Positions 8,028 to 16,192 of a DNA stretch of 64,000 bases are shown here, piece after piece. How positions within the stretch are numbered: the first letter of the stretch is position 1; every line of letters starts with the position of its first letter. Source of the stretch: JAIBJN01 sp963775395. GTDB taxonomy: Bacteria > Actinomycetota > Thermoleophilia > Gaiellales > Gaiellaceae. The stretch is taken from NCBI GenBank assembly GCA_963775395.1, contig CAVZIX010000008.1, positions 124,001-188,000 on the forward strand, in the 5' to 3' direction. The position numbers and the translations under genes are program-made. Under the pieces are notes generated by a model. The model did not search any database. It had not been told where the DNA came from and saw nothing but the letters and a program-made list of their open reading frames with translations.

Positions 8028-8867
8028 CTACGCCTGCCGATCGCGGATCGTGGCGACGATGTCCGCCAGGACCGACGTGTCCGCCGGGAGCCCGTCCAGC
8101 CGCTCCTGCACGCGCCCGCGGGCTTCGTCGGCGAGCTCGCTCGCGCGCTCGAGGCCGTGGAGCGAGACGTAGGTGACCTTGCCGGCGGCCTCGTCCTTGC
8201 CGGGCGTCTTGCCGAGCTCCTCGGCCGTGCCGGTGGCGTCGAGGATGTCGTCGACGATCTGGAAGAGCACGCCCAGCTCGTCGCCGAATGCGCGCCAGGC
8301 CTCCCGCTCCGTGTCCGGAAGCGCCGCGACGGCGGTCGCGCTCGTCACCGACGCGCGCAGGAGGCGGCCGGTCTTCAGCGCGTGCAGCCGCCGCAGGTCG
8401 TCGGGACCGAGCTCGCCGTCGGTCGTGACGTCGAGGTACTGCCCGCCGATCATGCCGAGCGTCGCGTCGGCGAGCTCGCGCGCCACGTCGGGCGAGGGGT
8501 AGCGCAGCGCGAGGCGGAAGGCCTCCGCGAGCAACGCGTCACCGGCCAGGATGGCCACGTCCTCGCCGAACTGCACGTGGGCGCTCGGCTGCCCACGGCG
8601 CAGGTCGTCGTCGTCCAGGGCGGGCAGGTCGTCGTGGACGAGGCTGAACGTGTGCACGAGCTCGAGCGCGCACGCCGCCGGCAGGAGCTCCTCAGCGTCC
8701 AGCCCGAGCGCCTCGCCGGTGGCCAGGCAGAGGACCGGGCGGATCCGCTTGCCGCCGCCGAGGAGCGAGTAGCGCAGCGCAGCCTCGAGCCTGCCGAGCT
8801 CGGCCGCGAAGGGCAGGCCTCCGAGGAAGTCGTCCGTAAGCCGCCGCAGATCGTCAGGACTGTTCAT
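8028..8867 (-). CDS. Polyprenyl diphosphate synthase (FPP/GGPP synthase type)
   Basis: This enzyme condenses isopentenyl diphosphate with an allylic diphosphate to make C15-C20 prenyl chains for undecaprenyl carrier, quinones and membrane lipids. The 279-residue protein has GGGKRIRPVLCL, the first aspartate-rich motif in LVHDDLPALDDDD and the second in IVDDILDATGT, each with the expected Asp residues. The residues just before the first motif are Phe-Ser-Leu-Val-His, compatible with a short product, but chain length is not certain. It overlaps the upstream xseB-like gene by 14 bases. Confidence 0.92.
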   Translation of the reverse strand: MNSPDDLRRLTDDFLGGLPFAAELGRLEAALRYSLLGGGKRIRPVLCLATGEALGLDAEELLPAACALELVHTFSLVHDDLPALDDDDLRRGQPSAHVQFGEDVAILAGDALLAEAFRLALRYPSPDVARELADATLGMIGGQYLDVTTDGELGPDDLRRLHALKTGRLLRASVTSATAVAALPDTEREAWRAFGDELGVLFQIVDDILDATGTAEELGKTPGKDEAAGKVTYVSLHGLERASELADEARGRVQERLDGLPADTSVLADIVATIRDRQA

Positions 8868-9042
8868 CCGTCTCCCTGCGCGCGCGCTCGACCTCGACCT
8901 GCACCTCCTTGGCGAGTTCGGCGAGCTCCTGCAGGACCTGGACGGCCTGCTCGGGGTCTTCGGAGCGCTCGAGCTGCGCGCGGGCGGCCTCGACCTTCTC
9001 GAGCAGCTCCTGGAGGCGGATGACCGAGTCGGGCTCGTTCAC
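8854..9042 (-). CDS. xseB: Exodeoxyribonuclease VII small subunit-like protein
   Basis: This is a 62-residue, strongly helical, acidic protein (pattern LQELLEKVEAARAQLE ... LAELAKEVQVEVERAR). Its length and heptad-like spacing match XseB, the small subunit of exonuclease VII. The GTG start at 9042 overlaps the nusB stop (GTGA). A location just before the polyprenyl synthase gene is common for xseB. The catalytic large subunit (xseA), which normally lies next to it, is not in this window, so the call rests on size, composition and position. Confidence 0.6.
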   Translation of the reverse strand: MNEPDSVIRLQELLEKVEAARAQLERSEDPEQAVQVLQELAELAKEVQVEVERARRETDEQS

Positions 9043-9416
9043 TGCCTCGCCTCCCGCACGACTCGTCCGAGGATCCCGTTCACGAGACGGCCTGCATCCT
9101 CGCTCGCGTAGCGCTTCGCCAGCGAGACGGCCTCGTCGACGGCCACCTCGACGGGGACGTCCCCGCGGTCGAGCTCGAAGAGGCCCATGCGGACGACATT
9201 ACGCTCGACGACCCCCAGACGGTCGGCGCGCCACTCGTCGGAGGCCTCGCTGATGCGCTCGTCGAGCTCGGGCGCCTGCTCGGCGACGCCCTCGGCGAGC
9301 TCGAGCGCGAACTCGTCCACGTCGCCCTCGTGCAGGCTCGCCAGCGGCTGGCCGGTGAGGTCCCACTGGTAGAGGAGCTCGAGCGCGGTGCGCCTGGCCG
9401 CGCGCCGTCCGCTCAC
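9039..9416 (-). CDS. nusB: Transcription antitermination factor NusB
   Basis: NusB binds boxA RNA with NusE and supports antitermination of rRNA operons. The 125-residue protein begins GRRAARRTALELLYQWDLTG, the conserved N-terminal helix, and ends ISLAKRY-like (VSLAKRYASEDAGRLVNGIL), typical of the family. The start is GTG at 9416, overlapping the accC stop by GTGA. The same frame runs open through accC, but that extension is antisense noise. The efp-acc-nusB order is usual for Actinobacteria. Confidence 0.95.
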   Translation of the reverse strand: MSGRRAARRTALELLYQWDLTGQPLASLHEGDVDEFALELAEGVAEQAPELDERISEASDEWRADRLGVVERNVVRMGLFELDRGDVPVEVAVDEAVSLAKRYASEDAGRLVNGILGRVVREARQ

Positions 9417-10777
9417 GCGGCCTCCCCGGCCATGGAGCCGAACGACCCGCCGACGTCGCCCAGGAACGCGGTCGTGTAGTCGCCGCTCGCGAACTCGTCG
9501 CTCTCCAGGATGTCGATGGCCAGCTCCCGTGTCGTCGGCACTCCTTCGAGCTGGAATTCTGTCATCGCCCGCACGGCGCGGCGGAGCGCGGCCGGCCTGT
9601 CCTCCGCCCACACGATCACCTTGGCGATCAGGGAGTCGTAGAAGGGCGGGATCACGTACCCGTCGACGACGTGCGTGTCGACGCGGACCCCCGGCCCGAG
9701 CGGCGGGCGGAAGCGCGTCACGGTTCCGGGGGCCGGCCGGAAGTCGTGCGCCGGGTCCTCCGCGTTGATGCGGAGCTCGATCGCGTGGCCAAGCAGCTCG
9801 GCCCTGCCCTCGCGTGGGAGCCCCTCGCCGGCCGCGATCCTCAGCTGGCCCTGCGCCAGGTCGACGCCCGTGAGCAGCTCGGTCACGGGGTGCTCGACCT
9901 GGAGCCTCGTGTTCATCTCGATGAAATAGAAGCGGCCCTCGGCGTCGAGCAGGAACTCGATCGTCCCGGCGCCCCGGTAGCGCAGGGTCTCCGTGGCGCG
10001 GCGCGCGGCGGCCTCCATCTCGACGCGGATCTCCTCTGTGACCGCCGGGGACGGGCCCTCCTCGACGAGCTTCTGGTGGCGTCGCTGGATCGAGCAGTCG
10101 CGCTCTCCGAGCGTGAGAACGCGGCCCTGCCCGTCGCCGAGCACCTGGATCTCGACGTGGCGGGCGTCGACGATCGCCCGCTCGACGTAGAGCGAGCCGT
10201 CCGAGAAGGCCGCCAGCGCCTCCGCCGAGGCCGTCCGGTAGGCGGACTCGAGCTCGTCGGCGTCGGCCACGAGCCTCATCCCGCGGCCTCCGCCCCCCGC
10301 CGCAGCCTTGAGCAGCAGCGGGAAGCCGATCTCGCCCGCGAGAGCACGCGCCTGCTCGAGTGTGGCTGACCCGTCCGAGCCGGGAACGAGCGGGACCCCG
10401 GCGCTCGCGGCCGCCTCCTTGGCGCGGATCTTGTCGCCCATGACCTCGATCGACTCGGGACGGGGGCCGACGAAGGCGAGGTCGTTGTCTTCGCACGCGG
10501 CAGCGAAGGCGGCGTTCTCCGCCAGGAAGCCCCACCCGGGATGGACGGCTTCGCAGCCGGTGGTCGTGGCCGCGGCGACGAGCGAGGGGACGTTCAGGTA
10601 GCTCTGGGCGGCCGCGGGCGGCCCGATGTGAACCGCCTGGTCAGCAAGCTCGACGTGGAGCGAGTCGCGGTCGGCGGTGGAGTAGACGGCGACGGCCTCG
10701 ACCCCCAGCTCGCGGCAGGCGCGCACGATCCTCACGGCGACCTCGCCGCGGTTGGCGATCAGGACGCGGCGGAACAT
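9413..10777 (-). CDS. accC: Biotin carboxylase subunit of acetyl-CoA carboxylase
   Basis: AccC uses ATP and bicarbonate to carboxylate the biotin on AccB, the first step of malonyl-CoA synthesis. The 454-residue protein has the pre-ATP-grasp opening RVLIANRGEVAVRI, the glycine-rich ATP loop KAAAGGGGRGMRLV, FIEMNTRLQVEHPVTE (catalytic region) and the C-terminal biotin-carboxylase domain. The length is typical. It lies 139 bases downstream of a gene whose C-terminal third is AccB, so the carrier partner is encoded next door. Confidence 0.96.
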   Translation of the reverse strand: MFRRVLIANRGEVAVRIVRACRELGVEAVAVYSTADRDSLHVELADQAVHIGPPAAAQSYLNVPSLVAAATTTGCEAVHPGWGFLAENAAFAAACEDNDLAFVGPRPESIEVMGDKIRAKEAAASAGVPLVPGSDGSATLEQARALAGEIGFPLLLKAAAGGGGRGMRLVADADELESAYRTASAEALAAFSDGSLYVERAIVDARHVEIQVLGDGQGRVLTLGERDCSIQRRHQKLVEEGPSPAVTEEIRVEMEAAARRATETLRYRGAGTIEFLLDAEGRFYFIEMNTRLQVEHPVTELLTGVDLAQGQLRIAAGEGLPREGRAELLGHAIELRINAEDPAHDFRPAPGTVTRFRPPLGPGVRVDTHVVDGYVIPPFYDSLIAKVIVWAEDRPAALRRAVRAMTEFQLEGVPTTRELAIDILESDEFASGDYTTAFLGDVGGSFGSMAGEAA

Positions 10778-10916
10778 GGGCGCGGTGCGAAAGTTGTCGT
10801 TGCTTGCGCGCCATCCGGCACGTTCCGCGCGCCACGCGCGCCATTCCCGGCGTTACGCTCGAAAGCGGGTGGTGGGAGAGGGGTGCCCCTAGAGTTAAGA
10901 AGGCTCTGGCGCGGCA
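10778..10916. other. 139-bp gap between accB-fusion gene and accC
   Basis: This is the longest non-coding gap inside the 9-19 kb operon. It contains GC-rich repeats of the form GGCGCGCG and an AT-richer stretch near 10890-10905 (minus strand TTCTTAACTCTAG). An internal promoter or processing site for accC is possible, but I see no clear -35/-10 pair. Confidence 0.35.
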
Positions 10917-12734
10917 CTAGAGCGCGTCGAGCGGCCGGCCGTTCAGGGGCTCGAGCTCGAAGAGGAGGTCGCCGTACTGGACGGCGCTCTCGTTGTCGAC
11001 GCAGATGCGCCGCACGACGGCTTCGGACTCCGCCTTGACCTCGTTCATCAGCTTCATCGCCTCGAGGATGCAGAGCGTCTGGCCCGTCTCCACGGTGTCC
11101 CCCTCCTCGACGAACGGCGCCGCGCCCGGCTCCGGCGCGCGGTAGAAGGTGCCGACCATCGGCGACTCGATCCTGATGACGTCGGAAGCGAGGGGCTCGG
11201 TCGCGCCCTCCGGCTCCTCGTGCACGGGCGCGGTCGGCACGGCAACGCTCGCGAGGGGGACCTCGGCACGCTCGTCGGAGCGGCGCACCGTGACGCGCAT
11301 CTCGCCCTCCTCGATCGTCACCTCGCCGATTCCCGACTCCTGGACGACCCGAATGATCTCGCGGAGCCGCTCGGCCTCGCTCGGCGTCAGCCCGGCCGTG
11401 TTGGACTCGTCGCGGCTGCCGCGTCCACGTACCGCACGGAGCAGCGGCTCGGCGTCCTCGTCGTAGAGGGCGAGCAGGAGCAGCTCCTCCTCGCTCGAGG
11501 CGAGGCCCTCCGCGTCCTCGCGCAGCTCGTCGAGCGCCTTCGGGCCGTTGTCCACGATCGGCACGCCGTCACCCAGCAGCTCGACGGCGCGGCGGACGGT
11601 CGGATCGACCTCGGCCGGCGGCGAGCCGTAGCGCCCCTCCACGAGGTCACGCAGCTCGTCCACGACGAAGCGCCAGCGCTGAGCGGAGAGGACGTGCAGG
11701 AGCGCCTGGGAGCCGAGCACTTGGCCGATCGGGGACGCGAGCGGCGGCCAGCCGCACTCGCGCCGGATCGTCGTCAGCTCCTCGAGCACCTCGTCCAGCC
11801 GGTCGGCGGAGGCGTGCTCGCGCAGCCTCGCGTCGAGCTCCGCGACGAGGCCGGCGGGAAGGCTGTACTCCGCGGCGCGTACGGCCACGCGCGGGGAGAG
11901 CGGCGGCACCGGCTCGTCGCCGAGCGCCTCGTCCACGAGCTCCGATCCGCGCCAAAGCACGTCCAGGTCGACCCCGGCGTCGTGCCCGAGCCCGGCGAGC
12001 GCCTGCGTCAGTGCCTCAGCCGAGACGCGATGGAGCGAGAGCGCGACCGGGTAGAGCGCGCAGGCGATGCGCTCGGCACCGGCGCGCACAGCCTCGATCG
12101 CAGCCGCAAGCGCCACGCCGCCGGCACCCTGGCAGTGGAGCCCGACCGGCAGCCCGCTGGCCTCCTGCACGCGCTCGACGAGCTCGCGGGCCTTGGCCGG
12201 GTGGAGCGAGCTGGCCGGGTCGTGGATGAGGACGCGCGCCGCGCCGAGGTCGGCAAGCTGGTTCGCCCGCTCGAGCAACACCTCCGTCTCGCCGGTCGGC
12301 CCGGGGCTGTGCACGAGGCCGACAGACAGCTCCTTGCCCGCGTCGCGGATCGCGTCGGCGGCCTCGCGGAGGTTCGAGAGGTCGTTGAGGGGGTCGTGGA
12401 TGCGGAACACATCGATGCCGCTCCCTGCAGCGCTCGCCACGAAACGGCGGACGAGGTCGCCCGAGACCGGGCGCGCGCCGACGAGAAATCTGCCGCGAAG
12501 CGCCATCCCCAGCGGGGTCGAGCAGCGCGCGCGGATGGAGCGGATGCGCTCCCACGGGCTTTCGACGCCCCGGCGAACGGCGCTGTCGAAGCAGCCGCCG
12601 CCGGAAACCTCCAGACAGGCGAAGCCCGCCTTGTCCAGCTCGGCCGCGAGCTCGTAGAGGCCGGCTGCGGAGACGCGCTCGGCGAGCGGCTCCTGGGACA
12701 GGAGCCGGATCGTCGTGTCGACGAGGTGCGGCAT
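10917..12734 (-). CDS. accB: AccB (BCCP) fused to degenerate carboxyltransferase-like domain
   Basis: This is a 605-residue protein. Residues 1-375 align by eye with the carboxyltransferase domain of oxaloacetate decarboxylase alpha/pyruvate carboxylase (GIDVFRIHDPLND, GSQALLHVLS). Residues about 452-600 are a complete AccB: an N-terminal helix (LREIIRVVQESGIGEV), a Pro/Glu linker and a biotinyl domain with LEAMKLMNE, biotin on Lys561. In the carboxyltransferase part the metal and lysine ligands are altered. The RDxHQ motif reads RLLSQ (Asp replaced by Leu11), the carbamylated-Lys motif IKD reads IHD (His171) and HxH reads HCQ (200-202). The domain is therefore probably inactive as an enzyme, and the protein most likely serves as the biotin carrier for AccC. 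It sits 6 bases after efp. Confidence 0.85.
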   Translation of the reverse strand: MPHLVDTTIRLLSQEPLAERVSAAGLYELAAELDKAGFACLEVSGGGCFDSAVRRGVESPWERIRSIRARCSTPLGMALRGRFLVGARPVSGDLVRRFVASAAGSGIDVFRIHDPLNDLSNLREAADAIRDAGKELSVGLVHSPGPTGETEVLLERANQLADLGAARVLIHDPASSLHPAKARELVERVQEASGLPVGLHCQGAGGVALAAAIEAVRAGAERIACALYPVALSLHRVSAEALTQALAGLGHDAGVDLDVLWRGSELVDEALGDEPVPPLSPRVAVRAAEYSLPAGLVAELDARLREHASADRLDEVLEELTTIRRECGWPPLASPIGQVLGSQALLHVLSAQRWRFVVDELRDLVEGRYGSPPAEVDPTVRRAVELLGDGVPIVDNGPKALDELREDAEGLASSEEELLLLALYDEDAEPLLRAVRGRGSRDESNTAGLTPSEAERLREIIRVVQESGIGEVTIEEGEMRVTVRRSDERAEVPLASVAVPTAPVHEEPEGATEPLASDVIRIESPMVGTFYRAPEPGAAPFVEEGDTVETGQTLCILEAMKLMNEVKAESEAVVRRICVDNESAVQYGDLLFELEPLNGRPLDAL

Positions 12735-12740
12735 GACTGA

Positions 12741-13307
12741 CTACGCGCGCGAGATGTAGCGGCGCTCGCGCGTGTCGACCTTGATGCGGTCGCCGACGTT
12801 GACGAAGAGAGGCACCTGCACGATGGCCCCCGTCTCCAGCGTCGCCGGCTTGGTCACGTTCGAGACCGTGTCGCCGCGGACGCCGGGCTCCGTCTCGGAC
12901 ACGCCGAGCTCGACCGACGTGGGCAGCTGGATCCCGCCAGGGCGCCCGTCCACCGTCAGGAGCTGGACGCTGGCCGACGGCTGCAGGAAGTCGAGCTCGC
13001 CGGCCACGTCGTTGCGCGGGAGCGCGAACTGCTCGTACGTCTCCTGGTCCATGAAGACGACCTCGTCGCCGGAGTCGTAGAGGTACTGGACGTTCTTCGT
13101 CTCGGTACGGACGCGAGACATCTTCTCGCCGGCGCGGAAGGTCTTGTCGACGACCGAGCCGGACTCGAGGCTCTTGAGCTTCGTGCGCACGAACGCGCCG
13201 CCCTTGCCGGGCTTCACGTGCTGGAACTCGACGATGCGCCAGACCTGGCCGTCGAGCTCGACGTGCATGCCGTTCTTGAACTGGTTGGTGGAGACGGTCT
13301 CGGCCAC
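12741..13307 (-). CDS. efp: Translation elongation factor P
   Basis: EF-P relieves ribosome stalling at consecutive prolines. The 188-residue protein has the three-domain EF-P length, the modification loop HVKPGKGGAFVRTKLK with the exposed Lys near residue 34, and the C-terminal signature VSNVTKPATLETGA. It is flanked by pepQ and the accB-like gene, as in many actinobacteria. No lysine-modifying epmA/epmB genes are visible here, and actinobacterial EF-P is often unmodified. Confidence 0.97.
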   Translation of the reverse strand: MAETVSTNQFKNGMHVELDGQVWRIVEFQHVKPGKGGAFVRTKLKSLESGSVVDKTFRAGEKMSRVRTETKNVQYLYDSGDEVVFMDQETYEQFALPRNDVAGELDFLQPSASVQLLTVDGRPGGIQLPTSVELGVSETEPGVRGDTVSNVTKPATLETGAIVQVPLFVNVGDRIKVDTRERRYISRA

Positions 13308-13324
13308 GGGCAGGAGTCTAGTGG

Positions 13325-14383
13325 CTAGTGGATCGTGACCAGATCCTTCGTGAACGTCGTCAGCACCTCGGGCCCGTCCTCGCCGACGATGACCAGATCC
13401 TCGATCCGGATGCCGCCCAGGCCGGCGAAGTAGACGCCCGGCTCGACAGTGACGACGTTCCCGGCGACGAGCATGTCCGTCGAGGACGGGCGCAGCACTG
13501 GAAGCTCGTGGACGTCCAGACCGAGGCCGTGGCCGAGGCCGTGGAGCACGGGCGCGAGGCCCGACGCCTCGATCTCGTCGCGCGCGATCGCGTCTAGCTC
13601 GGCCCCCGTCGCGCCGGGGCGAACCGCGGCCAGCGCGTTCTCCTGCGCCGAACGACAGAGGTCGTAGCCCTGCTGCAGCAGCTCGGGGAGCTCGCCCGTG
13701 GCGAACGTGCGCGTGCAGTCCGAGCAGTAGCCGTCGACGAGGGCGCCGGCGTCGACGATCATCGTCTCGCCGGGCCCGATCTTTCGATCGCCCGGGTGGT
13801 GGTGCGGCAGCGCGGCATTCGGGCCGGCGCCGACGATGACGGGGAACGCCAGGCCGTCCGCGCCCTCGTCACGCAGCGTCTTCTCGAACCACCAGGCCAC
13901 GTCTGCCTCGGTGCGGCCGACGACGGATTCCTGGGCCAGGCGCTCGTAGGCGGCGCTGGTGACGCGCGCGGCAGCCCGGATCGCGTCGAGCTCGGCGTTC
14001 TCCTTGACCGCACGAAGCCCGAGGACGACGCCCTTGGCCGGCACGAGCGTCGAGCCGTTCGCCGAGAGCGCACCGTGGGCGGCGACGGTGACGAAGTCCG
14101 CCTCGAAGGCGATCGGCGAGGAGGCCAGCTCGCCCAGGCGCGTTCCGAGAAACCCGAAGATGTCGCGGTCGGCCTCGATGAGTTCCACACCGTCGAGCTT
14201 TCGGGCCGCCTCGGCGTAGCGGCCGTCGGTGGCGACGAGGACGCGGTCGCCGTCGACGAGGACGGCGGCGTTCGAGCTGTCGAAGCCCGTGAGATAGCGG
14301 ACGTTGGTGGAGTTCGTGGCGAGAAACGTGGCCGCGCCGAGCGAGCCCAGCTCCCCCCGCAGCCGTGCGATGCGGTCGTTCAT
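13325..14383 (-). CDS. pepQ: M24 family Xaa-Pro peptidase
   Basis: This metallopeptidase cleaves X-Pro bonds in the cytosol. The 352-residue protein has a creatinase-like N-terminal domain and a pita-bread catalytic domain. The metal ligands are visible: Asp in VDAGALVDGY and CSDCTRTF, His in GLGHGLGLDVHELP, Glu in VVTVEPGVYF and Glu in GGIRIEDLVIV. It lies between aroQ (overlap of 4 bases) and efp. Whether it prefers dipeptides (PepQ) or longer peptides (PepP) cannot be decided from the sequence. Confidence 0.93.
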   Translation of the reverse strand: MNDRIARLRGELGSLGAATFLATNSTNVRYLTGFDSSNAAVLVDGDRVLVATDGRYAEAARKLDGVELIEADRDIFGFLGTRLGELASSPIAFEADFVTVAAHGALSANGSTLVPAKGVVLGLRAVKENAELDAIRAAARVTSAAYERLAQESVVGRTEADVAWWFEKTLRDEGADGLAFPVIVGAGPNAALPHHHPGDRKIGPGETMIVDAGALVDGYCSDCTRTFATGELPELLQQGYDLCRSAQENALAAVRPGATGAELDAIARDEIEASGLAPVLHGLGHGLGLDVHELPVLRPSSTDMLVAGNVVTVEPGVYFAGLGGIRIEDLVIVGEDGPEVLTTFTKDLVTIH

Positions 14384-14808
14384 CCCTGCTCCTTGAGATA
14401 GATGAGTGCTTCCTTGTAGCCGTCAGGGCCCTTGCCGACGATGCGATGGGCGACGACGTCGGTGATGACCGAGTGCCGCCGCCAGTCCTCGCGCTCGTCG
14501 ATGTTGGAGAGATGAACCTCCACCACCGGGGCGCCGCAGAGCTCGAGCGCGTCCCTGATCGCGTAGCTGTAGTGGCTCCAGGCGCCCGGGTTGACGATGA
14601 GCCCGTTCGCCCACCGCGTGGAGTCGTGGCACCACTCGACGAACTGGCCCTCGTGGTTCGTCTGGAAGCAGCGCGCGCTGAACTCGAGCTCGCGCGCCCA
14701 CCCGTAGATGCGCGTCTCCAGCTCGCCGTAGCTGAGGCCGCCGTAGAGCTCCGGGTCTCGCTGGGCGAGCACGTCGAGATTGACGCCGTTGAGGACGGCC
14801 ACCTGCAT
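14380..14808 (-). CDS. aroQ: Type II 3-dehydroquinate dehydratase
   Basis: AroQ dehydrates 3-dehydroquinate to 3-dehydroshikimate, the third step of the shikimate pathway. At 142 residues it has normal length. It shows LNGVNLDVLAQRDPELYGG (tyrosine loop), NHEGQFVEW, NPGAWSHYSYAIRDAL (His catalytic segment) and EVHLSNIDERE. The loop reads NGVNLDVL instead of the usual PNLNLLG, a mild divergence. It is encoded directly after aroKB and overlaps pepQ. Confidence 0.95.
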   Translation of the reverse strand: MQVAVLNGVNLDVLAQRDPELYGGLSYGELETRIYGWARELEFSARCFQTNHEGQFVEWCHDSTRWANGLIVNPGAWSHYSYAIRDALELCGAPVVEVHLSNIDEREDWRRHSVITDVVAHRIVGKGPDGYKEALIYLKEQG

Positions 14809-14818
14809 GGCGGCGAGT

Positions 14819-16192
14819 CTACTGCCGTATGAGCGCCGCCAGCGCGGCGCGGGCCTCGCCGTCCGGGACCGTGGTCACCACGGGCTTCCCGGGCGCTTCG
14901 AGGAGGACGAAGACGCCTTTGCCCTTCTTGTCCCGCTTGAGCGCGGCCCAGGCCGTGTCGAGGTCGGCCTCGACCGGTTCGGGGCACAGGATCTCTTCCA
15001 CCACGTCCGTCGGCTGACCCGAGATGCGGAGGGCAGCGAGGAGCCCGAGCGCGACCGCCTCGCCGTGAGAGACGGCGTAGTCGGAGCCGGCCTCGAGCGC
15101 GTGCGCGAACGTGTGCCCGAGGTTGAGCCAGGCGCGCCGGCCCTCGGTCTCGTACGGGTCGGAGAGGACGACGGCGGCCTTATACGTCGGCGCAGGCGTG
15201 GATCATGTCCACCTCCTGGAAGCTTCCAGACGTCGTGGCCGGCGAGAAGGCCGGTCTTCACCACCTCTGCCATGCCCGCGCGCCGCTCCTTCGTCGGGGA
15301 GCGTGACGAGGACGCTCGGATTGATGCCGACCGACTCCGGGAAGTGGAACGCGCCGGCGAGGTTCTTCCCGTCGGGAGTGTTGATCCCCGTCTTGCCGCC
15401 GATCGCGGCGTCCACCTGGCCGTGAGCGTCGTCGGGCACGGCGATCCAGCGGATCCCGCGCAGGTACGTCGCGGCGACGAAGCCTGCGAGATCCGTCGTC
15501 GAGCCGCCGCCGAGCGCGACGATCGTGCCGTCGCGGCCGAGTGTGAGCTCGCGCCAGAGCCGCTCCACGACGGCCAGCGACTTGGCCGCCTCGCCTGGCA
15601 GGGACGGTGAGCACCGGCCGGTCAGACGCCGGCGGATGGAGCCGAAGCACGCGCTCGTCCGCCACGACGACTGCAGGGCCGCTCGTGCTGATCCCGCCCG
15701 GAACCGTGATGCGAAGGGCAGCGAGAAGGACGTCCTCGACGCTCGCCGCGGAGGCGTCTGCCGCCTCGGCGTAGACGGTCTGCCGGGCTTCGTAGAGCTT
15801 GCGGAAGTCCGCCTCGCGTTTCGCCGAGCGGCCGGTCGGAGCCGCGAACGCGCTTCCAGGCCATCTCGACGCCGACGTCGAGGTACACGGTGAAGGCGCG
15901 GCGCGCTCAGCCGCTCGCGGCTGAGCGGCGACAGCACGGCGCCGCCGCCGAGCGCGATGACCGCGTCGGGGCCGGCGAGCGCCTCTGCGAGCGTCTCCTC
16001 CTCGAGGCGGCGAAACTCGGCCTCTCCCCGCTTCTCGAAGAGCTCCGGGATCGGTCCGTGACGCTTCTCGATCAGCCGGTCGAGGTCGACGAACGGCCGT
16101 GCCGTCAGCGCGGCCACGCGGGAGCCGACCGTCGACTTCCCGGCGCCCATGAACCCCGAGATCGCGAGGTGGCGGCCTAGGGCGCCGACCAC
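14819..16192 (-). pseudogene. aroKB: Bifunctional shikimate kinase/3-dehydroquinate synthase, broken by multiple indels
   Basis: The 5' part encodes shikimate kinase (P-loop GFMGAGKSTVG, DLDRLIEK, GGGAVL). The 3' part encodes a compact dehydroquinate synthase (LPGEAAKS, ALGGGSTTDLAGFVAA, GGKTGIN, MAEVVKTGLL, LNLGHTFAHALEA). No frame is open throughout. Six single-base insertions break the frame at about 15900, 15824, 15602, 15288, 15215 and 15182. A compensating pair (extra base near 15433, missing base near 15420) turns the expected PTTL-x-GQVD into PDDAHGQVD. Corrected, the product would be about 455 residues, the usual AroKB fusion size. The start is GTG 16192, inside the end of aroC. The density of changes in about 720 bp against intact neighbours suggests sequence error rather than true gene death. 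Confidence 0.85.

Noticed and set aside
9417..10535. Upstream extension of nusB giving a 498-residue protein
   Set aside because: The extra part lies across accC in another frame and is not protein-like; the GTG at 9416 with GTGA overlap is the real start.
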